Assembly: GCA_020430445.1 (NCBI GenBank)
Contig: JAGQJZ010000019.1
Coordinates: forward strand, 1 to 39,012
Direction of reading: 5' to 3'
Source of the DNA: Nitrospina sp.
GTDB taxonomy: Bacteria > Nitrospinota > Nitrospinia > Nitrospinales > Nitrospinaceae
DNA length: 39,012 nucleotides
The notes under the pieces were generated by a model that searched no databases, was not told where the DNA came from, and worked only from the letters and a program-made list of their open reading frames with translations. Position 1 is the stretch's first letter, and every line of letters begins with the position of its first letter. Below are positions 1 through 8,440 of this stretch, piece by piece. The position numbers and the translations under genes were made by a program.

Positions 1-450
1 GCCTTTTTCCTTCGATCCGGACGACACATTCAGGATGACGAACATCAGGATCAGCGTCAGCACGATCTCCATCACAAACGATTGCATGCCGGATCCGGCG
101 GGAAGCGTGGCCCCAAGGGTGGCGTGCGCGGGAAACAGCAGGCGCAGGAACGCAGCGGCGCCCAGCGCCCCGATGCACTGGCTACCGATATAGGCCAGCG
201 CCTGGCGGTGCGGGATGCGTCCTGCCGCCCAGAAACCGAGCGTGACGGCGGGGTTGATGTGCGCGCCGGAAACATCTCCCAAGGTGTAGATCATCGCCAT
301 GACAACAAGGCCGAAGGTGAGGGCGACGCCGACGTGGGTCACCGCGCCGCCGGTGAGGTCGTTGATGACCATGGCGCCGCACCCGGCAAACACCAGGGCG
401 AAGGTGCCGGCGGTTTCGGCTATCAATTTGGCTTTCAGGCCGGGGGTCAT
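1..450 (-). CDS. Aquaporin / MIP-family channel, 3' end cut by window edge
   Basis: Reverse-strand translation from the ATG at 450 gives 150 residues running off the window start. It shows an N-terminal membrane helix (LVFAGCGAMVI), a long second helix, and the first family signature SGAHINPAVT with its NPA box near residues 62-71. Only the first half of the usual tandem-repeat channel is present; the second NPA box would lie outside. Family members conduct water or small neutral solutes across the inner membrane. The overall pattern is closer to AqpZ/NIP-type than I can resolve further. The start codon lies only four bases beyond the T-run of a perfect terminator that follows tRNA-Asn, so there is no room for a normal leader; translation may be leaderless, depend on read-through, or begin further in. 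Family call is secure; the start is not. Confidence 0.85.
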   Translation of the reverse strand, partial: MTPGLKAKLIAETAGTFALVFAGCGAMVINDLTGGAVTHVGVALTFGLVVMAMIYTLGDVSGAHINPAVTLGFWAAGRIPHRQALAYIGSQCIGALGAAAFLRLLFPAHATLGATLPAGSGMQSFVMEIVLTLILMFVILNVSSGSKEKG

Positions 451-454
451 AAGC

Positions 455-478
455 AAAAAAGCCGCCCGGGAGGGCGGC
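455..478 (-). terminator. Intrinsic terminator after tRNA-Asn
   Basis: On the minus strand a perfect 7-bp GC stem (GCCGCCC/GGGCGGC, plus-strand 461-467 and 472-478) with a 4-base loop is followed by six T residues (plus-strand A run 455-460). It lies 13 bases downstream of tRNA-Asn. Confidence 0.9.
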
Positions 479-490
479 TCTGTATACGGG

Positions 491-562
491 CTCCGGAGAC
501 AGGATTCGAACCTGTAACCCATCGGTTAACAGCCGATTGCGCTACCATTGCGCCACTCCGGA
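491..562 (-). tRNA. tRNA-Asn (GTT)
   Basis: Reverse strand folds as a complete cloverleaf: acceptor TCCGGAG/CTCCGGA, anticodon loop CTGTTAA giving GTT, T arm ACAGG-TTCGAAT-CCTGT. Discriminator base is G. CCA is not encoded. A strong terminator follows. Confidence 0.96.
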
Positions 563-1166
563 ATGGTGTTTTTTTCGTCTTCTGGATTTCCCAAAGACAG
601 TAATTTTATCAGTTCTTTCGGCGGGGTCAAGGGGTTTCATCGCCCCATTCGCCATGGGGGCGATTTCTTGCTACAAACCATGACATCCACGGGTTTTACT
701 GCAGAATCGGGTGTCCTATCACCTTGCCGACCGCCAGGTCTATTCGCCAGACCTTGCGGTCAGCCAAATTGCCTCGTTTTCAGTCCAAAACTGCCAGATC
801 TGTCATTCTGAGGCGAAGCCGAAGCATCCCGCCTTTGCCTTTTATTTAGGGTTTTCAAACCAGCCGTGCGCAAGCACCTCCCCCTTCTCCGAAGGGGCTT
901 GGGGAGCTTCTTCCCTAAAGTTTTTCTGATGATTTTTAGCGGATCTGGGATTTACAGGCCTGCGCGGAAAGAAGAATCACCCTGCTTCGCGTCCCTCTTT
1001 ACAAGAGGGAATATTGGATTCACCCCAAAGTCAAAAACAGTTGCCGGCTAAATCCTCCGCGTCAAGAAGCTGCCCGTCCGGCGGGGACCCGTCCGCAAGG
1101 ATTCTGCGGTAAAACTCATTGAGGAAACTTTTGGGGTTAAGACGTCACCCGTCCGGAAAGACTCGT
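563..1166. other. Non-coding stretch between recR 3' end and tRNA-Asn
   Basis: About 600 bases with no convincing gene. The only distinct contents are one copy of the interspersed GTCATTCTGAGG-type repeat (801-836) and a hairpin CCCCTTC/GAAGGGG near 883-900. The open frames here have no recognisable protein character. Confidence 0.6.
801..836 (+). repeat. Interspersed GTCATTCTGAGG-type repeat, copy 1
   Basis: Contains GTCATTCTGAGG, a GAAGCCGAAGCAT core, then CCCGCCTTT. Related copies occur at 19224-19264 (same orientation) and at 38341-38392 and 38883-38915 (opposite orientation), so this is a dispersed family. Confidence 0.7.
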
Positions 1167-1769
1167 CTAGGGGGTTATTTCCGTGCGGCCTTCGAGGGCC
1201 TTTTGCAGGGTGACGGTGTCGGCGTATTCGATGTCGCCGCCGACGGGCACGCCCCGGGCGATACGCGACAGTTTCACCCCGCTCCCCTTGAGCAGCCGGG
1301 CGATGTAGGTTGCCGTCGATTCGCCTTCCAGGTCGGGATTCGTCGCCACGATGATTTCGCGCACGTTGCCCGTGTCCACGCGGGCCTTCAATCCGTCCAG
1401 CGTCAGTTCCGCCGGGCCGATGCCGTCGAGCGGCGAGATGACCCCCATCAGCACGTGGTAAACACCCTTGAATTCGCCGACGTTTTCCAGCACGTACACG
1501 TCGTACGGTTCTTCGACCACGCAGACGAGCCCGCGGTCGCGTTTTTCATCGGTGCAGATGTCGCACGGGTTGCGCTCGGTGATGCCGTGGCACTCCGAGC
1601 AAAGGACGATCTTCTCCTTCACCGCCATCACAGCCGCCGACAGTTTTTCCGCGCGCAGTTTCTCGCCGCGCATGATGAAAAACGACAGACGCTCGGCGGT
1701 TTTCTGGCCGATGCCGGGCAGGCGTTTCAGTTCCTGGATGAGGTCAGTGAGTGCACCGGGACGTTTCAC
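1167..1769 (-). CDS. recR: Recombination protein RecR
   Basis: 200 residues, the usual RecR length. The N-terminal helix-hairpin-helix (RLPGIGQKTAERL, about 16-28) is followed by a four-cysteine zinc finger (C57, C60, C69, C72) and a Toprim domain beginning at VCVVEEPYDVYVLE. RecR works with RecO (and RecF where present) to load RecA on gapped DNA. The start is GTG, chosen because the N-terminus then matches the family; no good Shine-Dalgarno is visible. It is the last gene of dnaX-ebfC-recR, with 15 bases between the ebfC stop and this start, an arrangement conserved in many bacteria. Confidence 0.96.
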   Translation of the reverse strand: MKRPGALTDLIQELKRLPGIGQKTAERLSFFIMRGEKLRAEKLSAAVMAVKEKIVLCSECHGITERNPCDICTDEKRDRGLVCVVEEPYDVYVLENVGEFKGVYHVLMGVISPLDGIGPAELTLDGLKARVDTGNVREIIVATNPDLEGESTATYIARLLKGSGVKLSRIARGVPVGGDIEYADTVTLQKALEGRTEITP

Positions 1770-1784
1770 TTAATCGGCGCGCCT

Positions 1785-2102
1785 TTATGTGAAGAGGCCG
1801 GGGATCTTCATGCCCCCGGTGAGCTGCGACAGGTCCTCCGCCGCCATTTCCTTGACCTTGCGCGTGACCTCGTTCATCGCGCCGGCAACGAGTTCTTCCA
1901 GCACGGCGCGGTCCTGCATGCTGATGAGGTCGTCGTCGATCTTGACGGACAGGATTTCGTTGAGCCCGTTGGCGGTGACGGTCACCATGCCGCCGCCGGC
2001 CGTGGCTTCCACCCGTTTTTCCCGCAGGGAATCCTGGATTTCGCCGAGCTTCGATTGCATTTCGCGGGCCTGCTGAAACAGACCGCCCAATTTATCAAAC
2101 AT
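1785..2102 (-). CDS. ebfC: YbaB/EbfC nucleoid-associated protein
   Basis: 105 residues, typical for the family. It opens with the hallmark MFDKLGGLFQQAREMQSKL helix and carries the conserved central strand region GGGMVTVTANGLNEILSVKID. Members are small dimeric tweezers-shaped proteins that bind DNA with little sequence specificity and act as nucleoid-associated proteins. The ATG at 2102 is preceded by GGGAG at good spacing. It lies 24 bases after dnaX and 15 before recR on the same strand, so the three are almost certainly co-transcribed. Confidence 0.95.
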   Translation of the reverse strand: MFDKLGGLFQQAREMQSKLGEIQDSLREKRVEATAGGGMVTVTANGLNEILSVKIDDDLISMQDRAVLEELVAGAMNEVTRKVKEMAAEDLSQLTGGMKIPGLFT

Positions 2103-2126
2103 AGGTTCACTCCCTGAGGCTCTTCG

Positions 2127-3770
2127 TTAACCGATGACCGTACCGCCGAGAATCTCCACTGCGTCTTTCAGCAATTGCTGCTCGGTGGGACTGGTCTTCT
2201 CCCCTTTTTTATTTCCAGGCGCGTTGTCTGTCAAAACCGGTTCGTTGTTCGACTCCGCCGGGCGGCAATCGAGCTTCACCACGATACCGGGATTGCCCAT
2301 CACCTCGCTGGCGATTTCCTTGAGCAAGGCGCGGTTTTCTTCCTTGCTCACCTGGCCCTGCGTGAACGGATCCGGAAACGCGAGATGCAGCTCGTCCTCG
2401 CTCAACTCCAGCACCTCCGCCTGCATCAGGTAGGTCCCGAAAATCCGCTTGGCCTGGCCCGCCCGGTTTTTTATCTCGTCCCACTTGTTGGAAGAAGACG
2501 AAACCGGCTTCGCCGGCGTTGCGGCCGGTGGGGCGGCGGCTTGTTGCGGCGACGCCGCAGGCGGCGCAACAGGTTGCGGCGGAGCGCTTGCCGCCGGAGC
2601 CGATGGCGCGGCCGGGGCCGCCACAGGCACTTCGCCCGTCATGGCATTGATCTTCTGGATCAGGTCGTCGACGTTCTGATAAGGGCGCACATCCAGCAGG
2701 CGGATGACCGCCATCTCAAACACCGTGCGCGGCAGGGAACTGCGCTTCATGTCGAGGTCGGCCTTCGACAGCGCATGAAACATCTGCTGCAATTCGTCGA
2801 GATGCACCGCCTCGGCCTGCTTCTTCAAAACATCCAGATCAAACGCGCGCTGGCTGAGCAGCGCCGCCGGGTCCTTCGCCACCTTCACGATCATCAGGTT
2901 TCTCAGGTATTCAATCAAATCGCGGCAGAACAGACCCAGGTCCTTGCCATTGAGGGCCGTCTCCTGCACGGTCTGCATCAACTCCGGTCCGTTGCGTTCG
3001 ACAATCCGGTTGAAAAACCGCGCCAGTGTGTCCTGGCCGACGATGCCGAGCACCTCTTCCACCGCGCCCGCGCCGATCGATCTGCCGCTGTAGGCGATCA
3101 CCTGGTCGAGCAAACTCTGCGCGTCGCGCATGCTGCCCGCGCCGTTTTTGGCCACTTCATCCAGGCTGCCCGCGTCGATTTCGATGGATTCGTTTTCGCA
3201 GATCAGGCGCAGTTGTTCCATGATCTGCTGGTGCGACAACGGTTTGAATTCGAAATGCTGGCACCGGCTGAGAATGGTCTCGGGAATCTTGTTGATTTCG
3301 GTCGTGGCGAAAATAAAAACCACGCTAGCGGGCGGTTCCTCCAGCGTCTTGAGCAGGGCGTTGAAGGCGCTTTTCGAAAGCATGTGCACTTCGTCGATGA
3401 TGTAGACCTTGAAGCGGCAGGAGGAAGTGCTGTACTGGACGTTGTCGATCAACTCCCGCGCCTCGGCGACGCTGTTGTTGGACGCGCCGTCGATTTCCAT
3501 CACATCGACGCTGTGGCCCTCGCGGATTTCAACACAATGGGTGCAGGTGTCGCACGGCTCCGGCGTCGGTCCCGCCTCGCAGTTGAGCGCCTTGGCGAGG
3601 AGGCGGGCGGAGGTCGTCTTGCCCACGCCGCGCGTGCCGGAAAACAGGTAGGCCGGAGCGACGCGGTCGAGTTCGATCGCGTTTTTCAGGGTGCGGACGA
3701 TGTGTTCCTGGCCGATGAGTTCCGAAAATTTCTGCGGTCGCCATTTGCGTGCGGAGGCCTGAAATTTCAT
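2127..3770 (-). CDS. dnaX: DNA polymerase III subunit gamma/tau
   Basis: 547 residues from the ATG at 3770. The frame stays open 21 codons upstream, but family proteins begin at this methionine, just before ARKWRP. Clamp-loader ATPase features: Walker A GTRGVGKTT (45-53), zinc-binding cysteines C64, C73, C76 and C79, Walker B DEVH (126-129), and the sensor-1 region with FATTEINKIPETILSRCQ. A Pro/Ala-rich linker (about 385-440) leads to the tau-type C-terminal domain. I saw no obvious slippery A-run for making gamma. It loads the beta clamp and couples the replisome. It heads the dnaX-ebfC-recR operon and has the SRP RNA gene immediately upstream, as in Bacillus. Confidence 0.97.
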   Translation of the reverse strand: MKFQASARKWRPQKFSELIGQEHIVRTLKNAIELDRVAPAYLFSGTRGVGKTTSARLLAKALNCEAGPTPEPCDTCTHCVEIREGHSVDVMEIDGASNNSVAEARELIDNVQYSTSSCRFKVYIIDEVHMLSKSAFNALLKTLEEPPASVVFIFATTEINKIPETILSRCQHFEFKPLSHQQIMEQLRLICENESIEIDAGSLDEVAKNGAGSMRDAQSLLDQVIAYSGRSIGAGAVEEVLGIVGQDTLARFFNRIVERNGPELMQTVQETALNGKDLGLFCRDLIEYLRNLMIVKVAKDPAALLSQRAFDLDVLKKQAEAVHLDELQQMFHALSKADLDMKRSSLPRTVFEMAVIRLLDVRPYQNVDDLIQKINAMTGEVPVAAPAAPSAPAASAPPQPVAPPAASPQQAAAPPAATPAKPVSSSSNKWDEIKNRAGQAKRIFGTYLMQAEVLELSEDELHLAFPDPFTQGQVSKEENRALLKEIASEVMGNPGIVVKLDCRPAESNNEPVLTDNAPGNKKGEKTSPTEQQLLKDAVEILGGTVIG

Positions 3771-3821
3771 GCTGAACCCGTGGGCAGGAGGGGGGTTGGC
3801 AACCGTTTGCCGGAAGCGGTG

Positions 3822-3847
3822 GCCCTTCCCCACTTGTGGGGAAGGGC
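3822..3847 (-). repeat. Perfect 12-bp inverted repeat between SRP RNA and dnaX
   Basis: GCCCTTCCCCAC (3822-3833) and its exact reverse complement (3836-3847) are separated by two bases, forming a very stable hairpin. A second hairpin (GCATCC/GGATGC, 3855-3872) lies beside it. There is no T-run, so it may stabilise or process the SRP RNA 3' end, or be a partial terminator ahead of dnaX. Confidence 0.6.
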
Positions 3848-3888
3848 TCTATCTGCATCCTCTCGGGGATGCGAATTCAAAGGCAGAA

Positions 3889-3985
3889 TTGTTGGGGATC
3901 TCACAGCACCCGCGACGACTCGCTACCGTTGCTTCCTTCCGGACCTGGCGGGGTTCACAAGGCCACGTTGCGTGAGGCCCAACAA
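3889..3985 (-). ncRNA. ffs: Bacterial small signal recognition particle RNA (4.5S)
   Basis: The reverse strand carries the universally conserved SRP domain IV: the asymmetric-loop and tetraloop region CAGGTCCGGAAGGAAGCA with flanking GTGAACCCCGC and ACGGTAG, inside a long hairpin. The ends pair as TTGTTGGG (3889-3896) with CCCAACAA (3978-3985), giving about 97 nucleotides, the usual size of the short bacterial form. It binds Ffh and targets nascent membrane proteins to FtsY. It lies just upstream of dnaX on the same strand. Confidence 0.95.
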
Positions 3986-4153
3986 AACTGCCCAATTCAA
4001 AACTCGTTTGCTGAATCTATCTTAATCCTTTCACGGCCCGCAATCAACTGCCACCTTGCGTGGGACTGCTCGCCGCAAGGGCGGTGTTTCTCCATCATGA
4101 TTCTAAAAACTAACGACGCCAAGATGTTGCCCTTCACAGCGACCACTCGGCGC

Positions 4154-4322
4154 GGGCCATCTTAATAACTTACCCGATTCTGCTCCCAAACCGACCGAGG
4201 TCACTTACGGTGCCAAGACACTGGACCCCCGCAAGATCGGCCAATGGCCCGTTCCTTCATGATTCTGCCCCAAAAACCTGACGAAGAAATTCATCACGTC
4301 AAGACGCTGGCCCACCGCAAGG
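4154..4322 (-). repeat. tRNA-Ser trailer repeat, two tandem units
   Basis: Two diverged copies of a unit of about 65-80 bases (plus-strand core: GATTCTGCYCC, an A-rich tract, RACCTGACGAAG or CCGACCGAGG, then GYCAAGACRCTGG and CCGCAAG). The segment 4154-4413, including tRNA-Ser(GGA), is duplicated as 5562-5832 with tRNA-Ser(GCT). On the minus strand the unit directly follows the tRNA 3' end and contains a weak stem TGACG/CGTCA followed by TTTTT, so it may be the tRNA terminator. A further degraded trace lies at about 4097-4130. Confidence 0.7.
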
Positions 4323-4413
<91 letters not shown>

Positions 4414-4487
4414 TTAAACGGTTTTCTTATTACACACAATTTTGTGCAAGGACCAGATTATTACGGCGACCGCTTAACGCGGGGCCG

Positions 4488-4563
4488 ATGAAATTTCGAC
4501 CCGGCTCTGCAGAAAAACCCATCGACGAAACTTGCGATGCCAAGACGCCGTCCTCATGGCAAA
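4488..4563 (-). repeat. tRNA-Ser trailer repeat, diverged unit after tRNA-Ser(CGA)
   Basis: Diverged copy with recognisable blocks CGACGAAACTTGCGATGCCAAGACGCC. It directly abuts the 3' end of tRNA-Ser(CGA), the same position as in the other serine tRNAs. Confidence 0.55.
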
Positions 4564-4653
4564 TGGCGGAGAGAGGAGGATTCGAACCCCCGGTACCCTC
4601 TCGGGCACAATTGATTTCGAGTCAACCGCCTTCGACCGCTCGGCCATCTCTCC
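4564..4653 (-). tRNA. tRNA-Ser (CGA)
   Basis: Reverse-strand class II cloverleaf: acceptor GGAGAGA/TCTCTCC, anticodon loop CTCGAAA giving CGA, long variable arm (TGTGCCCGAGAGGGTACC). Discriminator G and CCA are encoded. Confidence 0.95.
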
Positions 4654-4718
4654 ATAAACTAAAAAGCGCCCGGCAGAGTGTTTACTTTATTCACGCGTCC
4701 GGGCTTCAAATATTCAGG

Positions 4719-4747
4719 CCAGAAGGGCATGCAAGTTGCCCTTCTGG
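4719..4747 (-). terminator. Hairpin after tRNA-Arg, possible terminator
   Basis: Perfect 10-bp stem CCAGAAGGGC (4719-4728) and GCCCTTCTGG (4738-4747) with a 9-base loop, starting 8 bases beyond the tRNA-Arg 3' end. No strong T-run follows on the minus strand, so it may be a processing or stability element instead. Confidence 0.5.
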
Positions 4748-4754
4748 AAAAGAG

Positions 4755-4828
4755 CGCGCCCAAGAGGACTCGAACCTCTGACCTACGGTTCCGCAAACCG
4801 TCGCTCTATCCAACTGAGCTATGGGCGC
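4755..4828 (-). tRNA. tRNA-Arg (GCG)
   Basis: Reverse-strand cloverleaf with acceptor GCGCCCA/TGGGCGC, D arm GCTCAGTTGGATAGAGC, anticodon stem-loop ACGGT-TTGCGGA-ACCGT giving GCG, and T arm AGAGG-TTCGAGT-CCTCT. Discriminator is G; CCA is not encoded. A G34 anticodon for the CGN box is unusual in bacteria, which mostly use ACG (inosine). Confidence 0.93.
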
Positions 4829-4881
4829 CTGATTCTGTTTCTTTTACCCTACAGGGGAATTTTGTCAATCGTATTTCTGCG

Positions 4882-5508
4882 TCAACTCGTGCTCACCGGG
4901 ATGAAATCCATCAACTGCAGGGACCACGTCTCATGTTCGAAGGCGTACATACTGGGGTATTTGGCGAAGGCCCAGCCTTCGAACAGGGTTTTATCCCCTT
5001 CCGTCACCACCAGGCGCACCGCCGGGTTGACCAGTTCGTTGCCGTTGGAGGTAAACGCCGCCTGGCTCATGACGAAGTTCGGCAGGAACGGGCCCACCGT
5101 AACCTTGAGGCCGCCGTCGATGTCGAAACTCTCGCCCAGGTTCACCATCCGCATTTTGCTCTTTTCTTCGTCCTTTTTGTTGCGGACCATGATCTTGACC
5201 GCTTTCCACTTGCCGTCCACATCCGGCGGCACCATCACCTCGCGCGTCGAATGCTCTCCGCTCTGGTCGATGACCGGGTGACCCTCGTTATCGGAGGTCG
5301 AACCTTCCGCGTACTCCGCCTGCTGGCTCTGCGGCGCGATGCGCGTCCCCGATCCCTCGGAAATCAATTCCGGCTTCGGGCTCTCAATATTGGCGCCGTC
5401 CGCTGGCGGCTTGATGGGCTCGCCATCCGAACCGCCACAGGCGGTGAGGCCCAGAGCCATGCCGAGCACAATGGCCCAGGTCATTATATTTTTCAGTAAA
5501 GTTGCCAA
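4882..5508 (-). CDS. DUF2155-like lipoprotein
   Basis: 208 residues. A short hydrophobic N-terminus ends in the lipobox LTACG, so it is a predicted lipoprotein of the cell envelope. After a Pro/Ser/Glu-rich linker, the C-terminal half (about 95-200) resembles DUF2155: KVTVGPFLPNF, then FEGWAFAKYPSMYAFEHETW near the end. That family is uncharacterised. The chosen start is TTG at 5508, with GAGGA seven bases upstream; an ATG eight codons later lacks any Shine-Dalgarno. It lies inside the tRNA island on the same strand, with tRNA-Arg 53 bases downstream. Lipoprotein call firm, family call moderate, function unknown. Confidence 0.8.
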   Translation of the reverse strand: MATLLKNIMTWAIVLGMALGLTACGGSDGEPIKPPADGANIESPKPELISEGSGTRIAPQSQQAEYAEGSTSDNEGHPVIDQSGEHSTREVMVPPDVDGKWKAVKIMVRNKKDEEKSKMRMVNLGESFDIDGGLKVTVGPFLPNFVMSQAAFTSNGNELVNPAVRLVVTEGDKTLFEGWAFAKYPSMYAFEHETWSLQLMDFIPVSTS

Positions 5509-5561
5509 ACTGTTGTCCTCAGCAAACTAAAAAGTCAGAAACAAAGTCGACCGCTTGGTAC

Positions 5562-5740
5562 GGGGCCAGCTCAATAACCTGCCCAATTCTGCTCCCAAAC
5601 CGACCGAGGTCATTTACAGCACCAAAACACTGGCCCACCGCAAGGTGCTCGGCGCACGGCCAATGGCCCGTTCCTCCATGGTTCTGCCAAAAAACCTGAC
5701 GAAGAAATTCACCACGTCAAGACGTTGGCCCACCGCAAGG
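5562..5740 (-). repeat. tRNA-Ser trailer repeat, two tandem units (duplicate of 4154-4322)
   Basis: Shares long near-identical blocks with 4154-4322, for example CTGCTCCCAAACCGACCGAG and CCTGACGAAGAAATTCA. Directly follows the 3' end of tRNA-Ser(GCT). Confidence 0.75.
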
Positions 5741-5832
<92 letters not shown>

Positions 5833-5879
5833 TTCTTACCTTCGCATGTCTCATTCAGAGGGTCACTCAAGGGCGCGGG

Positions 5880-5957
5880 ACCAATGCCCACTCCATGATT
5901 CTGCCCAAAAACCTGACGAAGAAATATTCGACGCCAAGACACCACCTCTGCAAAGAG
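5880..5957 (-). repeat. tRNA-Ser trailer repeat after tRNA-Ser(TGA)
   Basis: Copy containing CCATGATTCTGCCC, AAAAACCTGACGAAGAAAT and GACGCCAAGAC, immediately next to the tRNA 3' end. On the minus strand a stem-loop (about 5910-5930) is followed by TTTTT, consistent with a terminator. Confidence 0.65.
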
Positions 5958-6045
5958 AGGAGGGAGTGGGATTCGAACCCACGGAACGCTCGTCACGCTC
6001 AACGGTTTTCAAGACCGTCGCCTTCAACCACTCGGCCATCCCTCC
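5958..6045 (-). tRNA. tRNA-Ser (TGA)
   Basis: Reverse-strand class II cloverleaf with acceptor GGAGGGA/TCCCTCC, anticodon stem-loop ACGGT-CTTGAAA-ACCGT giving TGA, long variable arm (TGAGCGTGACGAGCGTTCC), T arm GTGGG-TTCGAAT-CCCAC. The base at the discriminator position reads U, not the usual G of serine tRNAs, and CCA is not encoded. Confidence 0.93.
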
Positions 6046-6094
6046 GTTTGGGCTCAATCCTCAATGTTCTCAATAATTTCTAACCATTCCGGGG

Positions 6095-6124
6095 AAAAAA
6101 GAAAAAGCCGTCCCCAGGACCGGC
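6095..6124 (-). terminator. Intrinsic terminator downstream of serS
   Basis: On the minus strand an 8-bp stem with one mismatch (plus-strand 6107-6114 with 6117-6124) is followed by TTTTTCTTTTTT (plus-strand 6095-6106). It separates serS from tRNA-Ser(TGA). Confidence 0.8.
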
Positions 6125-6253
6125 CAGGAACACCCTCTGAATATTGAGAAGTCCCCTAATAGTGTCCTGTAACACCCCGATTGTCAAGACGTCCGTTAAA
6201 GGAAAAAACCGGCATGGCGGAAAGCCCCTTTTTGCCGCCCATTTCCTTGGGAA

Positions 6254-7543
<1,290 letters not shown>

Positions 7544-7546
7544 CGA

Positions 7547-8410
7547 TCAACTTCTCCTTCCCGACCTTCTTTTCTTTTTGCCTCTCACTTTTTTGGGCTG
7601 CTTGTCCTTTTTGATCCGGCCTTCCAGCCCTTCCAGCTTCATTTTCACCATGGTCGGGTACTTGTAATTGCCTTCGAGCGCCTTGAAGCTTTTGTAGGCC
7701 AACACCAGCTGCCCTTCATCTTCCAGGCAGGAGGCCATGACGAAATCCATCTCCGCCTTGAAAGGGTTGTTCGCCCTGGATTTGGTGAACGCCTTGTAAC
7801 TTTCTCGGGCCTTTTCACACTCGTTCAACGTGTAATGCAACTCCACGATCTTGTATTGCGCCTGATCCGCCCAGGCCGAATCGGGATAATTCTCGAGAAG
7901 GAGTTCAAACTCCACCAGCGCCTGATCGTAATTCTGCTTCTTGATGAACAGGGTGGCGATGCGGAACTGGTTCTGCGCATTGTCGTCGGGAACCTGGTTG
8001 CGGTCGATCAGGTTCTGGTACTCGATGATCGCCTGATCGTAATCCTTGAAATTCGTCTCCACGATCTCGGCGATGTATTTCTGCGCGTCGTAGCGGTAGG
8101 GGCCCTGCGGATTTTCCTGGATCACTTCCTTGAAGTAGTTGATCGCCTGGGTGGGGTTGTTCATTCCGTACAGGTTGATCTCGCCCAGGCGGAACAGCGC
8201 TTCCTCGGCGTAGATGCCGGTGGGGGCAATCTCGAGAATGGAATTGAACAACTCGACGGCGCTGTGATTGCGGCCCTTGACCCATTCCTCGTTCGCCTGG
8301 TTGAGCAGTTTTTCCACCTGGGTGTCCTGGCAGGCGGAAAACAGGCAGAGAAAAACGAGGAGGAGCCACCGGCCATGCCGGAGGGTTCCCCTTTGGTTAG
8401 CAGATTTCAT
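7547..8410 (-). CDS. TPR-repeat outer-membrane-type lipoprotein
   Basis: 287 residues. A signal peptide (about 13-27, WLLLVFLCLFSAC) ends in a lipobox with the modifiable Cys near residue 27. The rest is a chain of tetratricopeptide-like helices, recognisable as repeated A-x-x-x-F/Y-x-x-I/L-x-x-x-P patterns (for example AVELFNSILEIAPTGIYAEEALFRLG and AINYFKEVIQENPQGPYRYDA), resembling BamD/CpoB-type scaffolds. The tail is very basic (GKKKRRSGRRS). TPR lipoproteins usually scaffold envelope complexes, but nothing here fixes the partner. It lies 30 bases downstream of gyrA and 3 upstream of serS, so it is probably co-transcribed with both. Confidence 0.82.
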   Translation of the reverse strand: MKSANQRGTLRHGRWLLLVFLCLFSACQDTQVEKLLNQANEEWVKGRNHSAVELFNSILEIAPTGIYAEEALFRLGEINLYGMNNPTQAINYFKEVIQENPQGPYRYDAQKYIAEIVETNFKDYDQAIIEYQNLIDRNQVPDDNAQNQFRIATLFIKKQNYDQALVEFELLLENYPDSAWADQAQYKIVELHYTLNECEKARESYKAFTKSRANNPFKAEMDFVMASCLEDEGQLVLAYKSFKALEGNYKYPTMVKMKLEGLEGRIKKDKQPKKVRGKKKRRSGRRS

Positions 8411-8440
8411 CTGGATCCGGAAACGGGTTTTGTGTGAGGA

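Noticed and set aside
2560..2640. Programmed frameshift in dnaX to make gamma
   Set aside because: No A-rich slippery heptamer with a following stem was evident in the linker region.
2175..4025. 616-residue plus-strand frame opposite dnaX and the SRP RNA
   Set aside because: Runs through the conserved SRP RNA and antisense to dnaX; no protein character.
4678..5499. 273-residue plus-strand frame across tRNA-Arg and the lipoprotein
   Set aside because: Passes through a tRNA gene and antisense to a lipoprotein with signal peptide and ribosome site.
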